A DNA stretch of 64,000 nucleotides. It comes from Methanosarcina baikalica. GTDB taxonomy: Archaea > Halobacteriota > Methanosarcinia > Methanosarcinales > Methanosarcinaceae. Under the pieces are notes generated by a model. It had not been told where the DNA came from and ran no database searches. It saw only the letters and a program-made list of their open reading frames with translations. The stretch lies in NCBI RefSeq assembly GCF_031461075.1, contig NZ_JAVKPK010000010.1:1-64000 (forward strand), in the 5' to 3' direction. The position numbers and the translations under genes are program-made. Shown piece after piece: positions 55,793 to 64,000 of this stretch (position 1 is its first letter; each line of letters starts with the position of its first letter).

Positions 55793-57517
55793 ATGCTCAG
55801 AGTTTCCAACCTGGTTAAAGATTATGAGGTACATTCCGAAAATAGAAGAGTACTGGACCATATCGACCTCACGGTGGAGGATGGCGAAATCCTCGGGATT
55901 ACAGGCCGAAGCGGAAGTGGAAAGTCGACACTACTACGCATTATCCGGGGAGTGGAGCCTTTTCAGCAGGGAACTGTGGAAGTAGATGGAGAAATTATAA
56001 CTCCTTCGTCTGGGATTGAAGGAGAAAAGTTCCTGAAAAGCGTAAGCGCAATACACCTCCAACGGAATTTTGGGCTCTGGAACGGGCCTGCAATTGAAAA
56101 TATTATAAGAAAGCTAAATTACCTTAGAGTGGGGCATGAAGCCCTTCCGCATAATGAAACTAATGATTATGATGAACTCTTTGAAGAGGCTATGGAATAT
56201 CTGAAACTCGTGGGCCTTGAACACAAAGCACTTCATTCCACCAACCTTCTGAGTGGCGGGGAAAAACAGAGAGTTGTAATGGCAAGACAGCTTGCCGCAA
56301 AGCCAAAACTCCTTCTCCTCGACGAACCCGTTACAATGACCGGGCCAGACACAAAACAGGAAGTCCTTGATGTAATAAAGAGCCTGAAAGAGAAATTGAA
56401 TATCCCAATAATAGTAGTTTCTCACCTGCCGGAAATTCACGCCTATCTTGCCGACAGGCTGGTCTTCCTGGAAAATGGGAAAATTGCAGCAGACGGAGAG
56501 CCTGCTTTGGTGCTTAAAAATTTCCTTAGAGATATGAAGCCGAGGGAAAAGCTTGAAGAACATGAGAATAAGGAAATCTGCATCAAAGTTAAGGAAATTT
56601 CGAAACGTTATTCCATAATCCGGATGGGGGAAGTCCTGAACATAAAAAACTTTTCTCTCGATGTTTATAGGGGAGAAATTATAGCTTTTATCGGCTCATC
56701 AGGAACCGGAAAAACGACACTTATGAAGCTCATGGAAGGTCTTATCAGGCCGAAAAGCGGGACTGTCGAGTATCTTTGCAACGGAGACTGGGTGGATGTC
56801 ACCGAATACAGCAGGGGACGCATGGAACTTCGGCGAATTATGAGTGTTATGAATCAGGAATTCTCAATGTCCGTGAACTCCACGGTCAGGGACCAGATTC
56901 GATTCAGGCTAAGCATGAAGAAGAAAGGTGCGATCGAACATGCCAGAGATCAAGCCAGGGAGATGGGTCTCTCGGATGAAACCCTCGATACGATATACCG
57001 CCTTCCAGACATGCCAGAAGAGGAGAAAGCAACCGCACTGCGGGAGCTGAACCTGAATGACACTATATATTTCGAGCTATTCCCCACAATTCCAGCAACT
57101 GATGTCGATGCCTATGCAAAGCCAGTCTTTGAAGCCCTTGACCTGCCGATGGAAGTCCTTGATAAAAACCCTTGCCAGATCAGCGGAGGTGAGCATGTCC
57201 GGGCTTTTATTGCCCTGAGCCTTGCAACATCTCCCGAATATCTCATGCTGGATGAACCCTTCGGAGACCTTGACCCTGTAACCCTCAGAGATGTCACAAA
57301 CTCTTTAAAAAGGATTAATGAATGCTTCGGCACGACCATTGTGCTTGTGAGCCACCATATGGATTTTGTCCGAGAAGTGGCCCACAGAGCTTTATTGATA
57401 GAAAACGGAACCCTTGTGATGGAAGGAAAGCCAGCTGAAGTTTGCCAGGAACTTATAAACAGGAGCAACGCACCTTACATGGAGCACAGCCTGGAAGACC
57501 TGGTGGAAGGGAACTGA
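55793..57517 (+). CDS. A2-type double ABC ATPase lacking the zinc insert
   Basis: A 574-residue soluble protein with two ABC domains, a paralogue of AtwA. Domain one has GRSGSGKST, LSGGEKQR and LLDEPVTMTGP; domain two has GSSGTGKTT, ISGGEHVRAF and LDEPFGDLDP. Unlike AtwA it has no C-x2-C pairs in the first domain (the insert is absent), and its second domain is longer. I choose ATG 55793 with AGAGGT six bases upstream. The target is unknown; it could activate a second MCR-like or other redox enzyme. It stands alone. Confidence 0.82.
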   Translation: MLRVSNLVKDYEVHSENRRVLDHIDLTVEDGEILGITGRSGSGKSTLLRIIRGVEPFQQGTVEVDGEIITPSSGIEGEKFLKSVSAIHLQRNFGLWNGPAIENIIRKLNYLRVGHEALPHNETNDYDELFEEAMEYLKLVGLEHKALHSTNLLSGGEKQRVVMARQLAAKPKLLLLDEPVTMTGPDTKQEVLDVIKSLKEKLNIPIIVVSHLPEIHAYLADRLVFLENGKIAADGEPALVLKNFLRDMKPREKLEEHENKEICIKVKEISKRYSIIRMGEVLNIKNFSLDVYRGEIIAFIGSSGTGKTTLMKLMEGLIRPKSGTVEYLCNGDWVDVTEYSRGRMELRRIMSVMNQEFSMSVNSTVRDQIRFRLSMKKKGAIEHARDQAREMGLSDETLDTIYRLPDMPEEEKATALRELNLNDTIYFELFPTIPATDVDAYAKPVFEALDLPMEVLDKNPCQISGGEHVRAFIALSLATSPEYLMLDEPFGDLDPVTLRDVTNSLKRINECFGTTIVLVSHHMDFVREVAHRALLIENGTLVMEGKPAEVCQELINRSNAPYMEHSLEDLVEGN

Positions 57518-58201
57518 AAAAGGTGTTTTAAAGTAGAGAAGGCCGTTAAAATTTTGCCCCTCGCAAAATTTTTAATCTTTTCTTTATCCAACTATCTTAT
57601 TTTCTCAATACTTAAATTCTAAATGGTTGTCCATCTGTGGCTACATAATCATATTTTTGCTCAATGTGAAATCAAGAGTCATTTTTCTGCGCCATCTCAT
57701 TTTAATTTTTACAATAGCTCTTTATATAGGATATTTGCAAAGCCAAATTTTGAGCTTGGAACTCTTTATTATTAAGTATATTTTTTGGAGATGTAAACAC
57801 TCTAAATTGTAACATATTTATCCGGTCACTATTTATGCATGCAGATTGCAATAAAATGTAAGATATAAATTAAATTGTCATATTCATGGGAAAAAATTGA
57901 GGGGGTAACTATAACTTTTGCTTTTGGGCAATTTTTTATAATCTCATTCAGATAAGTATCTGAACAGAAATCAAGAGGTTGAAGGCTATTATATCCGTGA
58001 AAACAGCTTAAGAGTAACCCATTTTTGTTTTCTAGCAACGACTGCCTCCAAAAAGCTGCCAGGCCTTCAAACACTAAGAAATCTGATCCGAATAATTCTA
58101 AGTCTATCTTTTAGTGAGCAGGGCGCTTAATGCATCAGAAATGGATTATAAAGCTATCCAGAGATTATTCGTCAATAGTTACTTACTTAAAGGTGATTTG
58201 T
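57518..58201. other. Gene-free stretch behind the second A2-type gene
   Basis: AT-rich, without a supported gene. A minus-strand open frame (57829-58074, 81 residues) has no clear ribosome site or homologue that I recognise; it may be a relic. Confidence 0.35.
57548..57572 (+). terminator. Hairpin AAAATTTTGC/GCAAAATTTT followed by T
   Basis: A perfect 10-pair stem with loop CCCTC (57558-57562) ending in T-rich sequence, 31 bases behind the stop of the A2-type gene. Likely transcription end or RNA stabiliser. Confidence 0.6.
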
Positions 58202-58774
58202 ATGAGTTTTAGAAAAGCCCAAGTTTCCAGACCAATTGCATATTTAACGATTATGAAAAGAATATTAAAAGATACTCTTGGGGTTTTTCTTTTAAAGGGA
58301 TGGAAGCAGACAGACAAAGAAAAAATTGTACTTGTAGATGATTATATAATTCATGAGGTTATTAAAATTCATTCTGAGAGTTTTCAGGACAAAAATGAGA
58401 AAGATATAATCAAATATTCAAAGAGTTCTAGAAAAATATTCTATGTAGCTAAGAGTCACGAAGGAGTTGTTGGTTACTGTATTTATTATTTGAAACCTGT
58501 AATTTCTTCAGGTGGTTTTAAGAAACAAGCGGTAATATGTTCAATTGCAACTGACAGGAACTTCAGAGGAAAGGGCTTCGGTAAGAAATTATTAAAAGAA
58601 AGTATAAAAGAAATGAGACTAAACAAAATATCATCGATTATTTTGTACGTAAGTAAAAATAATGTTCCAGCCATACGATTATATGAAAAGATGGGCTTTG
58701 TAACAACTGGACAAATAGAAAACATATGCGGCCAGAAAGAAAAATGTTATAAGATGGAACTGAAGCTTGTTTGA
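58202..58774 (+). CDS. GNAT-family N-acetyltransferase
   Basis: A 190-residue acetyltransferase. Motif A ICSIATDRNFRGKGFGKKLL has the acetyl-CoA loop R-G-K-G-F-G, and motif B NNVPAIRLYEKMGF is RimI-like. The N-terminal 50 residues are unlike other members. I choose ATG 58202 because AGGTGAT lies just upstream; the frame is open back to 58130. Target (protein N-terminus, antibiotic or small amine) unknown. Confidence 0.82.
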   Translation: MSFRKAQVSRPIAYLTIMKRILKDTLGVFLLKGWKQTDKEKIVLVDDYIIHEVIKIHSESFQDKNEKDIIKYSKSSRKIFYVAKSHEGVVGYCIYYLKPVISSGGFKKQAVICSIATDRNFRGKGFGKKLLKESIKEMRLNKISSIILYVSKNNVPAIRLYEKMGFVTTGQIENICGQKEKCYKMELKLV

Positions 58775-58873
58775 GTTATTGCCTGTGTTATACTTTAGAG
58801 AACATTTTATTTTTATGACGGAGAATTTACTTTATTATTCAGGCATGAGCTAGTATATAAAATCGAAGCTTTT

Positions 58874-59605
58874 TCAATCAACCTTATTTTCTTCACACAA
58901 CCGATCCCATTCTTCGTTTCCGAATTTTATGTACAGGCTCGCAGGCACGATAGGTTTTTCGAGTTCTGTGATTGTCTTTTCAGAAAGCTTCTGGTTTTCA
59001 ACAATCTCTTTTCCTGCGCATCTGAGCATTTTTTTGTACTTTCCCAGCAGGAGCTTCAGCATGAGGTTGCTTTTTCCCCTGAAAATTTCCCCTTCTCCTC
59101 TGTAGATCTCGGCAATTAGTTCGGTGTGAAAGGTTCTTGCAAGCCTCCTGAAAAAGAGGCTTTCAACCTCAAAATTCGTCTGGCCCGGCAGCCCGGCGTT
59201 TGACATCACAACGATCTTCGGAAATTTTTCATAGCGTTTTGCGTGCCTGTACTCACCGTTCTCATCTTCCTCAAAATGAGGCAAAAGAAGAGGAGCAAGC
59301 CTATCTATGAAGTTTTTCATGATTGCAGGAACATTATCAAAATAAACTGGGCATGCAAACACCACAATATCCGAAGCCATAAACTTGGGAAGCAGGTCGT
59401 CCATATCATCACGGATAGTGCACATTCCAGGCGTCTTAAGCCAGCACTCAAATTTTCCCCTGCAGTACCCGATATTCTTTTCAATAAGGATGATATTTTC
59501 GGTCTCTGCCCCGGCTTCTTCTGCTCCTTTCAGGAATTCCTCAACTAGAATTAGAGTGTTTCCTTCCCTGCCCTTATGGCTTCCGCTGAACACTTTTATT
59601 TTCAC
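58874..59605 (-). CDS. Flavodoxin-type NAD(P)H:flavin oxidoreductase
   Basis: A 243-residue FMN-binding protein of the NADPH-dependent FMN reductase/iron-sulfur flavoprotein group. SGSHKGREGNTLILVEEFL is the FMN phosphate loop and DIVVFACPVYFDNVPAIMKNFIDR the isoalloxazine region. The middle has C-x6-C-x7-C (CRGKFECWLKTPGMC), which resembles but does not match the compact cluster motif of Isf. GTG start with GGGGGA eight bases upstream. It is next to a flavin reductase. Confidence 0.8.
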   Translation of the reverse strand: MKIKVFSGSHKGREGNTLILVEEFLKGAEEAGAETENIILIEKNIGYCRGKFECWLKTPGMCTIRDDMDDLLPKFMASDIVVFACPVYFDNVPAIMKNFIDRLAPLLLPHFEEDENGEYRHAKRYEKFPKIVVMSNAGLPGQTNFEVESLFFRRLARTFHTELIAEIYRGEGEIFRGKSNLMLKLLLGKYKKMLRCAGKEIVENQKLSEKTITELEKPIVPASLYIKFGNEEWDRLCEENKVD

Positions 59606-59813
59606 GTAATAGTCCCCCTTTCCCCACTAAAAACCTTTGAGCCGAGAGACTTTTTATTATTTTCTGGGTTTTTGATTGGGTGCAGTCAATTGCCAGCGGA
59701 ATTAATGGCGAATTTTGGCGATCCCAGAAAATATTAAAAAGTATCTGAGCTGAAGAGAGTATTCTGAAAAGCCTTTCCGATAAAAGGTCAATTTTGCAAT
59801 CACGTATTTTGAC

Positions 59814-60470
59814 TTATTTCAACTCTCTAATCACACTGCAAGAAGGTTTATTTTCCTTCTGTTCGTCGCTTTCAGCTATTTTTTCATTACAGTTCTCACC
59901 TAATTTTTTCCCGATAGACCAGGCTTTGCCCAGATGCTCACCTATTCCCCAGTAATTATTATCATACATGGAAAAAACGATCGGCTCAATTTTTGCGATA
60001 TCAGGAATTTCATTGCAAAGGTATCGTTCCTCTGCGTAACTCTCAACAATCTCTCCGATGAAAACCTCGTTCGCGCCTCCAAAATCCAGGATATCTACAA
60101 GCCTGCACTCAAGATTCACCGGACATTCCCAAATCATTGGAGCTTTTTCAAGTTTTCCGCAGAAAGTTTCGAAAATCTCGGATTTATCGGATTTTTTTCC
60201 AGAGACCATACCGCAGTAGTCCGTAACTTCCACCATATGTCTGGAAGGGATATTTACACTAAAACAATGGTTTTCCCTGATTCCTTCATTTGTGTAGTGC
60301 ATTTTTCCCAGGGTCACTGCGATCATAGGAGGGCTTACCTGCACGATTCCGCAAAAAGCAACTGTAAGGTAATTAGGTTTTCCGTTTACATAAGCCCCTA
60401 CGAGGATAGTAGGCATTGGATAAAGAAAATTCCTGGCTCCGATGGCCTTTTTCTCTCCGGTCTCCGTCAT
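59814..60470 (-). CDS. Flavin reductase-like FMN-binding protein
   Basis: A 218-residue split-barrel protein. YPMPTILVGAYVNGKPNYLT and VSPPMIAVTLGKMHYTNEGI are typical of the flavin reductase family, which also includes FMN-binding subunits. A C-terminal tail of about 35 residues is polar (KLGENCNEKIAESDEQKEN). GAGGAGG before the ATG. In minus-strand order, catalase, this gene and the flavoprotein gene follow one another, compatible with an oxidative-stress group. Confidence 0.85.
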   Translation of the reverse strand: MTETGEKKAIGARNFLYPMPTILVGAYVNGKPNYLTVAFCGIVQVSPPMIAVTLGKMHYTNEGIRENHCFSVNIPSRHMVEVTDYCGMVSGKKSDKSEIFETFCGKLEKAPMIWECPVNLECRLVDILDFGGANEVFIGEIVESYAEERYLCNEIPDIAKIEPIVFSMYDNNYWGIGEHLGKAWSIGKKLGENCNEKIAESDEQKENKPSCSVIRELK

Positions 60471-60878
60471 TTAATCCTCCTCAAAGCTGCACAGCTTAAT
60501 TTTGACTTAAGCCTAAAATTATATAATACCGAAATCCATTGAAAAATTACACCGAAAAGTGTATTTTCAGAGTATTTTCCGGATATATAATTAGTATTCC
60601 GGTTTTTATCGATATATAAATTCGGGTATAATTATTCAGAGTATATATTCTCTGCGTGGGTCCGAACGTAAAAATTGTGATGGGAAAAATAGCCAGATAC
60701 GAGACCATTCGAAATTTAGGTCGTGTTCGTAAGTCATTGATCAAATCTGAAAAAACGATCACAATAGTTGTTGTCTAAAAGATTTGAGAGTCAGTCCTGT
60801 GCTTAAGAAATTCAGTAGCTGACTCCCACGACCCAAATTCAGTTTTAAGGTGAAATGGAGTTTTCATTCAAAATGATT
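60471..60878. other. Spacer with an inverted-repeat element
   Basis: No supported gene. It contains the 13-bp imperfect inverted repeat at 60713-60725 and 60837-60849, and the smaller hairpin GAGTCAG/CTGACTC at 60788-60835 which may end catalase transcription. Confidence 0.4.
60713..60849. repeat. Inverted-repeat element, AATTT(A/G)GGTCGTG ends
   Basis: AATTTAGGTCGTG (60713-60725) is matched inversely by CACGACCCAAATT (60837-60849), 12 of 13 positions. The 137-bp unit lacks an ORF, so it may be a MITE remnant. No target duplication is seen. Confidence 0.4.
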
Positions 60879-62396
60879 TTATTTTTCAGTCGCCTTTGCA
60901 CGCTCTTCACTGGTCATGTTAGCAAGGCGCTCAACTTCCTTTACATCAAGCCCAAGGCCTTTAGCCACCCGGCTTCCATAGTCTGGGTCAGCTTTGAAGA
61001 AAAGAGCTGTCTGCCTGAGCTGGATATTTTTCCGGGCACCTGAAAGATGAGCTACAATGTTGCCTGCTAGATTCCCACGGTCATAATCGGTCATCACGTC
61101 ACGATACAGGTTTCCAGGCTGTACAAAGTCATCGTTGGGGTGCATGTATGGTGTACGGGCTGCCAGTCCCGAGACCTCGAATGGAGGCTCCAGAACATCA
61201 GGATTAGGAGCAGGGCCACCAAAGCTATTGGGCCAGTAATTGGGGCCGCTACCGCCATTGGCGTCAACGCGCATGAACCCGTCACGCTGATAATTGGTCT
61301 CAGGCGAGTGCTTTGGAGCATTCACAGGGATCAGGTGATAGTTGGGACCAAGACGGTGAACGTGGGTATCATGATAGGAAAAAACCCTTGCCTGTAACAT
61401 TTTATCTGGAGAAATGCCAATGCCTGGCACAAGGTTTGCAGGACTGAAGGCTGCCTGTTCCACTTCAGCAAAGTAATTGGTCGGATTTCGGTTCAATACC
61501 AGTTTACCTATCTTGATGGGCGGAAAATCGCCGTGAGGCCATACCTTCGTTATATCCAGAATATCAAAACGGTAATTTTCGGCCTGCTCCGGAGTCATTA
61601 TCTGCATCTCAAGCGTCCATGAAGGATAGTCGCCTCTCTTGATAGCCTCATACAGATCCCTTGTCCCATGATCCGGGTCCGTTCCACTTAATTTCTCTGC
61701 TTCCTCACGGGTCAGGTTCTTTATCCCCTGGTCAGTCTTGAAATGATACTGTACCCAGAAATATTCACCCTTATCATTGTACCACTTGTAGGTGTGACTG
61801 GAGTAGCCATTCATGTTTCTGAAGGTAGCAGGAGTACCTCTGTCTGAGAAAAGGATAGTGACCTGGTGAATTGATTCCGGCGTCAGGGAAAGGAAATCCC
61901 AGAACATGTCGGGATCTTTGCAGTTTGTTGCAGGATTACGTTTCTGTGTGTGAATAAAATCAGGAAACTTCAAAGGGTCACGAATGAAAAACACAGGGGT
62001 GTTGTTTCCTGTCAGATCGTGGTTTCCATCTTCGGTGTAGAACTTCACGGCAAATCCGCGTGGGTCACGAGCTGCATCCGCAGAACCTTTTTCTCCCCCG
62101 ACAGTTGAAAAGCGGACAAAAACTTCAGTACGCTTTCCTACTTCAGAAAGGAACTTAGCTTTGGTGTATTTAGTCACATCTGCGGTCACTTCGAAGTATC
62201 CGCCAGCACCTGCACCTTTTGCATGCACTACGCGTTCCGGAATACGCTCACGATTGAAATGACCGAGTTTGTCAAGCAGATGAAAATCCTGCAGAAGAAC
62301 AGGCCCGCGATTCCCTGCTGTAAGGCTGTTCTGATCATCTCCTATCGGGATCCCAAACCCGGTAGTTAAAACCTTAGAAGACTTATTTTCACTCAT
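60879..62396 (-). CDS. kat: Heme catalase
   Basis: A 505-residue monofunctional catalase, decomposing hydrogen peroxide. The active-site histidine is in RVVHAKGAGAGGYFEV (His58), the distal asparagine in FYTEDGNHDLTGNNTPVF, and the proximal tyrosine in RVFSYHDTHVHRLGPNY. It is of the small-subunit clade. GGAGTGAT precedes the ATG. It reflects aerotolerance defences known from this genus. Confidence 0.95.
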   Translation of the reverse strand: MSENKSSKVLTTGFGIPIGDDQNSLTAGNRGPVLLQDFHLLDKLGHFNRERIPERVVHAKGAGAGGYFEVTADVTKYTKAKFLSEVGKRTEVFVRFSTVGGEKGSADAARDPRGFAVKFYTEDGNHDLTGNNTPVFFIRDPLKFPDFIHTQKRNPATNCKDPDMFWDFLSLTPESIHQVTILFSDRGTPATFRNMNGYSSHTYKWYNDKGEYFWVQYHFKTDQGIKNLTREEAEKLSGTDPDHGTRDLYEAIKRGDYPSWTLEMQIMTPEQAENYRFDILDITKVWPHGDFPPIKIGKLVLNRNPTNYFAEVEQAAFSPANLVPGIGISPDKMLQARVFSYHDTHVHRLGPNYHLIPVNAPKHSPETNYQRDGFMRVDANGGSGPNYWPNSFGGPAPNPDVLEPPFEVSGLAARTPYMHPNDDFVQPGNLYRDVMTDYDRGNLAGNIVAHLSGARKNIQLRQTALFFKADPDYGSRVAKGLGLDVKEVERLANMTSEERAKATEK

Positions 62397-62910
62397 TCAG
62401 ATATCACTCCACACTATTTTATAGGGGTATATTGGTAGATTAATTAAGTATACCATACTGGACTTTTGGATAACTCCAGCAAATTAATGATTAATTATAA
62501 CTTTTTGTTTATAAATATATTTACGTATACTGCCAATAATCGGGCATAAAACCGAAAAAAGTAAAGTTGTATTATCAGGGATAAAGAAAAAGTGGCGTAT
62601 CCGTGAGTCATTGACTTCTTTTTCTACATCTTTGAATTCTATTATTGTCTGGGGGGAGTTGAAATTACTTCCGAATTTTATGATTTTGCTGTGATATATG
62701 GGCCGGATACCGTAATATTCATCGCAAAAGTATCCGCCTTTCTTATATATTCTATCTCTGGGAATTCGCCTGAGCAAGCTTGAAAATAACTCTATAGTTT
62801 TTTGAAACCAATTCTATTACTTTTTGACTCAGGATATTTGATTCTTTTATTTTAAATATATTAAGAGATTATAATATCATGATAAAATTAAAATAAGGAG
62901 CATTGGGGAT
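62397..62910. other. Spacer with a doubtful small ORF
   Basis: A minus-strand frame (62484-62777, up to 97 residues from a TTG) has natural-looking sequence with one hydrophobic segment (LLFSVLCPIIGSI), but no ribosome site and no known family, so it could be a relic. The rest is AT-rich; AAGGAG at 62895-62900 belongs to the copper ATPase gene. Confidence 0.35.
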
Positions 62911-64000
62911 ATGCTGGCCAAAGAAAAGGAAATGGACACGGATAGTCCTAAAATTCAAGTAAATGGGCCTTCCCCTCATGATAAAAAACAATCCCACAAC
63001 CATGGACAACATGGAGAAGGAGAACATCAAGATCATGAGCAGTATGAAGGAATGAAACATGAGCAGTATGAAGGAATGAAACATGAGCAGTATGAAGGAA
63101 TGAAACATGAGCAGTATGAAGGAATGAAACGTGAGCAGTATGAAGGAATGAAACGTGAGGGTCATGGGCAGCATGAAGGAATGAAACATGAGGGTCATGG
63201 GCAGCATGAGGGAATGAAACATGAGGGTCATGAGCCGTCCGATGGGAAAGATCACGGCAATCATCATTCCCACATGCTCGCAGATTTTAGAAAAAGATTC
63301 ATTGTTTCTTTTATACTGACATTTCCGGTCTTGCTGCTTTCACCTACAATCCAGAGTTTTTTTGGATTTGAGCTTCTTTTTCCAGGTGCGGATTTTCTTA
63401 CCTTTTTGCTTTCCTCTGTCGTTTATTTCTACGGTGGTTATCCTTTTCTCAACGGTATAAAAGAAGAGCTTGCTGAGAAATCACCTGGAATGATGACCCT
63501 TATAGCGATTGCTATCAGTGTGGCTTATTTTTATAGCTCTGCTGTGGTTTTCGGGCTTCCCGGAGGGGTATTTTTCTGGGAACTCGTAACCCTTATCGAT
63601 GTAATGTTGCTCGGACACTGGCTGGAGATGCGTTCGGTAATGGGAGCTTCGAAAGCCCTTGAAGAGCTGGTAAAGATCATGCCGTCGGTTGCTCACCTGA
63701 AAAAAGACGGAGAAACTGTTGACGTGGGAGTTGACCAGCTAAAAATCGGGGATAAGGTCCTGATAAAGCCCGGAGAAAAAGTTCCAGTAGACGGGAATGT
63801 TGTAGAAGGAACAAGCAGTGTCAACGAATCAATGCTAACAGGGGAGTCGAAGCCTGTCACGAAAAAGCCGGGAAATGAGGTTATCGGCGGTTCAATTAAC
63901 GGAGAGGCAGCTCTTGTTGTGAAGGTAGAAAAAACCGGGAAAGACACCTATCTCAGCCAGGTTGTCGAGCTCGTCAGAGCCGCCCAGGAAAGCAAATCAA
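62911..64000 (+). CDS. copB: CopB-type P1B copper-transporting ATPase, 5' part
   Basis: Partial: the frame is open to the window end (about 363 residues). After MLAKEKEMDTD the N-terminus is a His/Met/Glu-rich tail with repeated HEQYEGMK and GHGQHEGMK units (63034-63231), a probable cytoplasmic metal-binding region. Transmembrane segments follow (RFIVSFILTFPVLLLSPTIQ, FLLSSVVYFYGGYPFL, MTLIAIAISVAYFY, FFWELVTLIDVMLLGHWLEM), and then the A-domain with MLTGESKPVTKK. The phosphorylation site lies beyond the window. AAGGAG is ten bases upstream of the ATG. The His-rich tail with no Cys-x-x-Cys domain suits CopB-type (P1B-3) Cu exporters. Confidence 0.88.
   Translation, partial: MLAKEKEMDTDSPKIQVNGPSPHDKKQSHNHGQHGEGEHQDHEQYEGMKHEQYEGMKHEQYEGMKHEQYEGMKREQYEGMKREGHGQHEGMKHEGHGQHEGMKHEGHEPSDGKDHGNHHSHMLADFRKRFIVSFILTFPVLLLSPTIQSFFGFELLFPGADFLTFLLSSVVYFYGGYPFLNGIKEELAEKSPGMMTLIAIAISVAYFYSSAVVFGLPGGVFFWELVTLIDVMLLGHWLEMRSVMGASKALEELVKIMPSVAHLKKDGETVDVGVDQLKIGDKVLIKPGEKVPVDGNVVEGTSSVNESMLTGESKPVTKKPGNEVIGGSINGEAALVVKVEKTGKDTYLSQVVELVRAAQESKS
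63034..63231 (+). repeat. Coding tandem repeats, 24- and 33-bp units
   Basis: Five copies of a 24-base unit encoding (H/R)EQYEGMK are followed by two copies of a 33-base unit encoding (R/H)EGHGQHEGMK and a partial copy. The DNA is nearly identical between units, so copy number is likely variable between strains. Confidence 0.88.

Noticed and set aside
57627..58074. Open frames between the second A2-type gene and the GNAT gene
   Set aside because: No ribosome site, no recognised family; at most a relic.
60547..60762. 71-residue minus-strand frame behind the flavin reductase
   Set aside because: It overlaps an inverted-repeat element and reads as chance AT-rich translation.
63034..63231. CRISPR-like array
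   Set aside because: The repeats are in frame, have no spacers and encode the His/Met-rich tail of the copper ATPase.

Overview
The window is archaeal and almost certainly from a Methanosarcina species. The evidence is: methanogenesis marker genes, the methyl-coenzyme M reductase activation ATPase A2, a RamA-type corrinoid activase, a beta-RFAP synthase for methanopterin, geranylgeranylglyceryl phosphate synthase, aIF5A, eL40, archaeal SRP RNA, FEN1 with a PCNA box, and long AT-rich spacers with TATA boxes and frequent TTG/GTG starts. The species is not assigned.

Region by region. 1-12 kb is a metal-uptake neighbourhood. It holds cbiO-cbiQ, two overlapping nicotianamine-synthase-like genes, a SAM methyltransferase that seems to start at ATA, a frame-disrupted HExxH gene, a stand-alone CheY-like receiver, then cbiM-cbiN. 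The two halves of the cobalt ECF transporter lie 7 kb apart, and each has a long leader carrying the same set of spaced motifs (629-747 and 9119-9224). 11-22 kb is mostly housekeeping: nth, a disulfide oxidoreductase-like flavoprotein, purH, a COG4742-type regulator, a UbiA-type prenyltransferase, a decayed AzgA purine permease, the acetate transporter AceP, and gpmI. 22-28 kb has beta-RFAP synthase, a decayed cation diffusion facilitator, FEN1, two small unknown genes and a presenilin-type protease.

28-37 kb is the most coherent block: a HAD-like protein, atwA (A2), then mmp3, mmp6, mmp5, mmp15, mmp17 and mmp7 on one strand. From mmp6 onward the genes are tightly spaced or overlap, so they are probably cotranscribed. 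Family knowledge ties this set to ATP-driven activation of methyl-coenzyme M reductase. An AhpD-like gene follows. A second A2-type double ATPase without the zinc-finger insert lies at 55.8-57.5 kb.

37-47 kb carries a membrane-anchored matrixin, a Nudix hydrolase, a beta-propeller/PKD surface protein, an AOR-family tungsten oxidoreductase, aIF5A followed by agmatinase, two tandem 58-59 aa Sm-like small proteins, and an HTH/DUF2178 pair with a degenerate partial copy. 47-57 kb carries a Kef-type antiporter, tRNA-Ser(GCU), SRP RNA, a RamA-family activase, purB, eL40 (apparently frameshifted at an A7 run) and GGGP synthase. 58-64 kb carries a GNAT acetyltransferase, two flavin-linked proteins, catalase and the start of a CopB-like copper ATPase with a His/Met/Glu repeat tail, cut off by the window edge.

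Several short inverted-repeat elements look like MITEs (9524-9654, 15418-15546, 38653-38828; weaker 40401-40496 and 60713-60849). No CRISPR array, rRNA or complete insertion sequence was seen.
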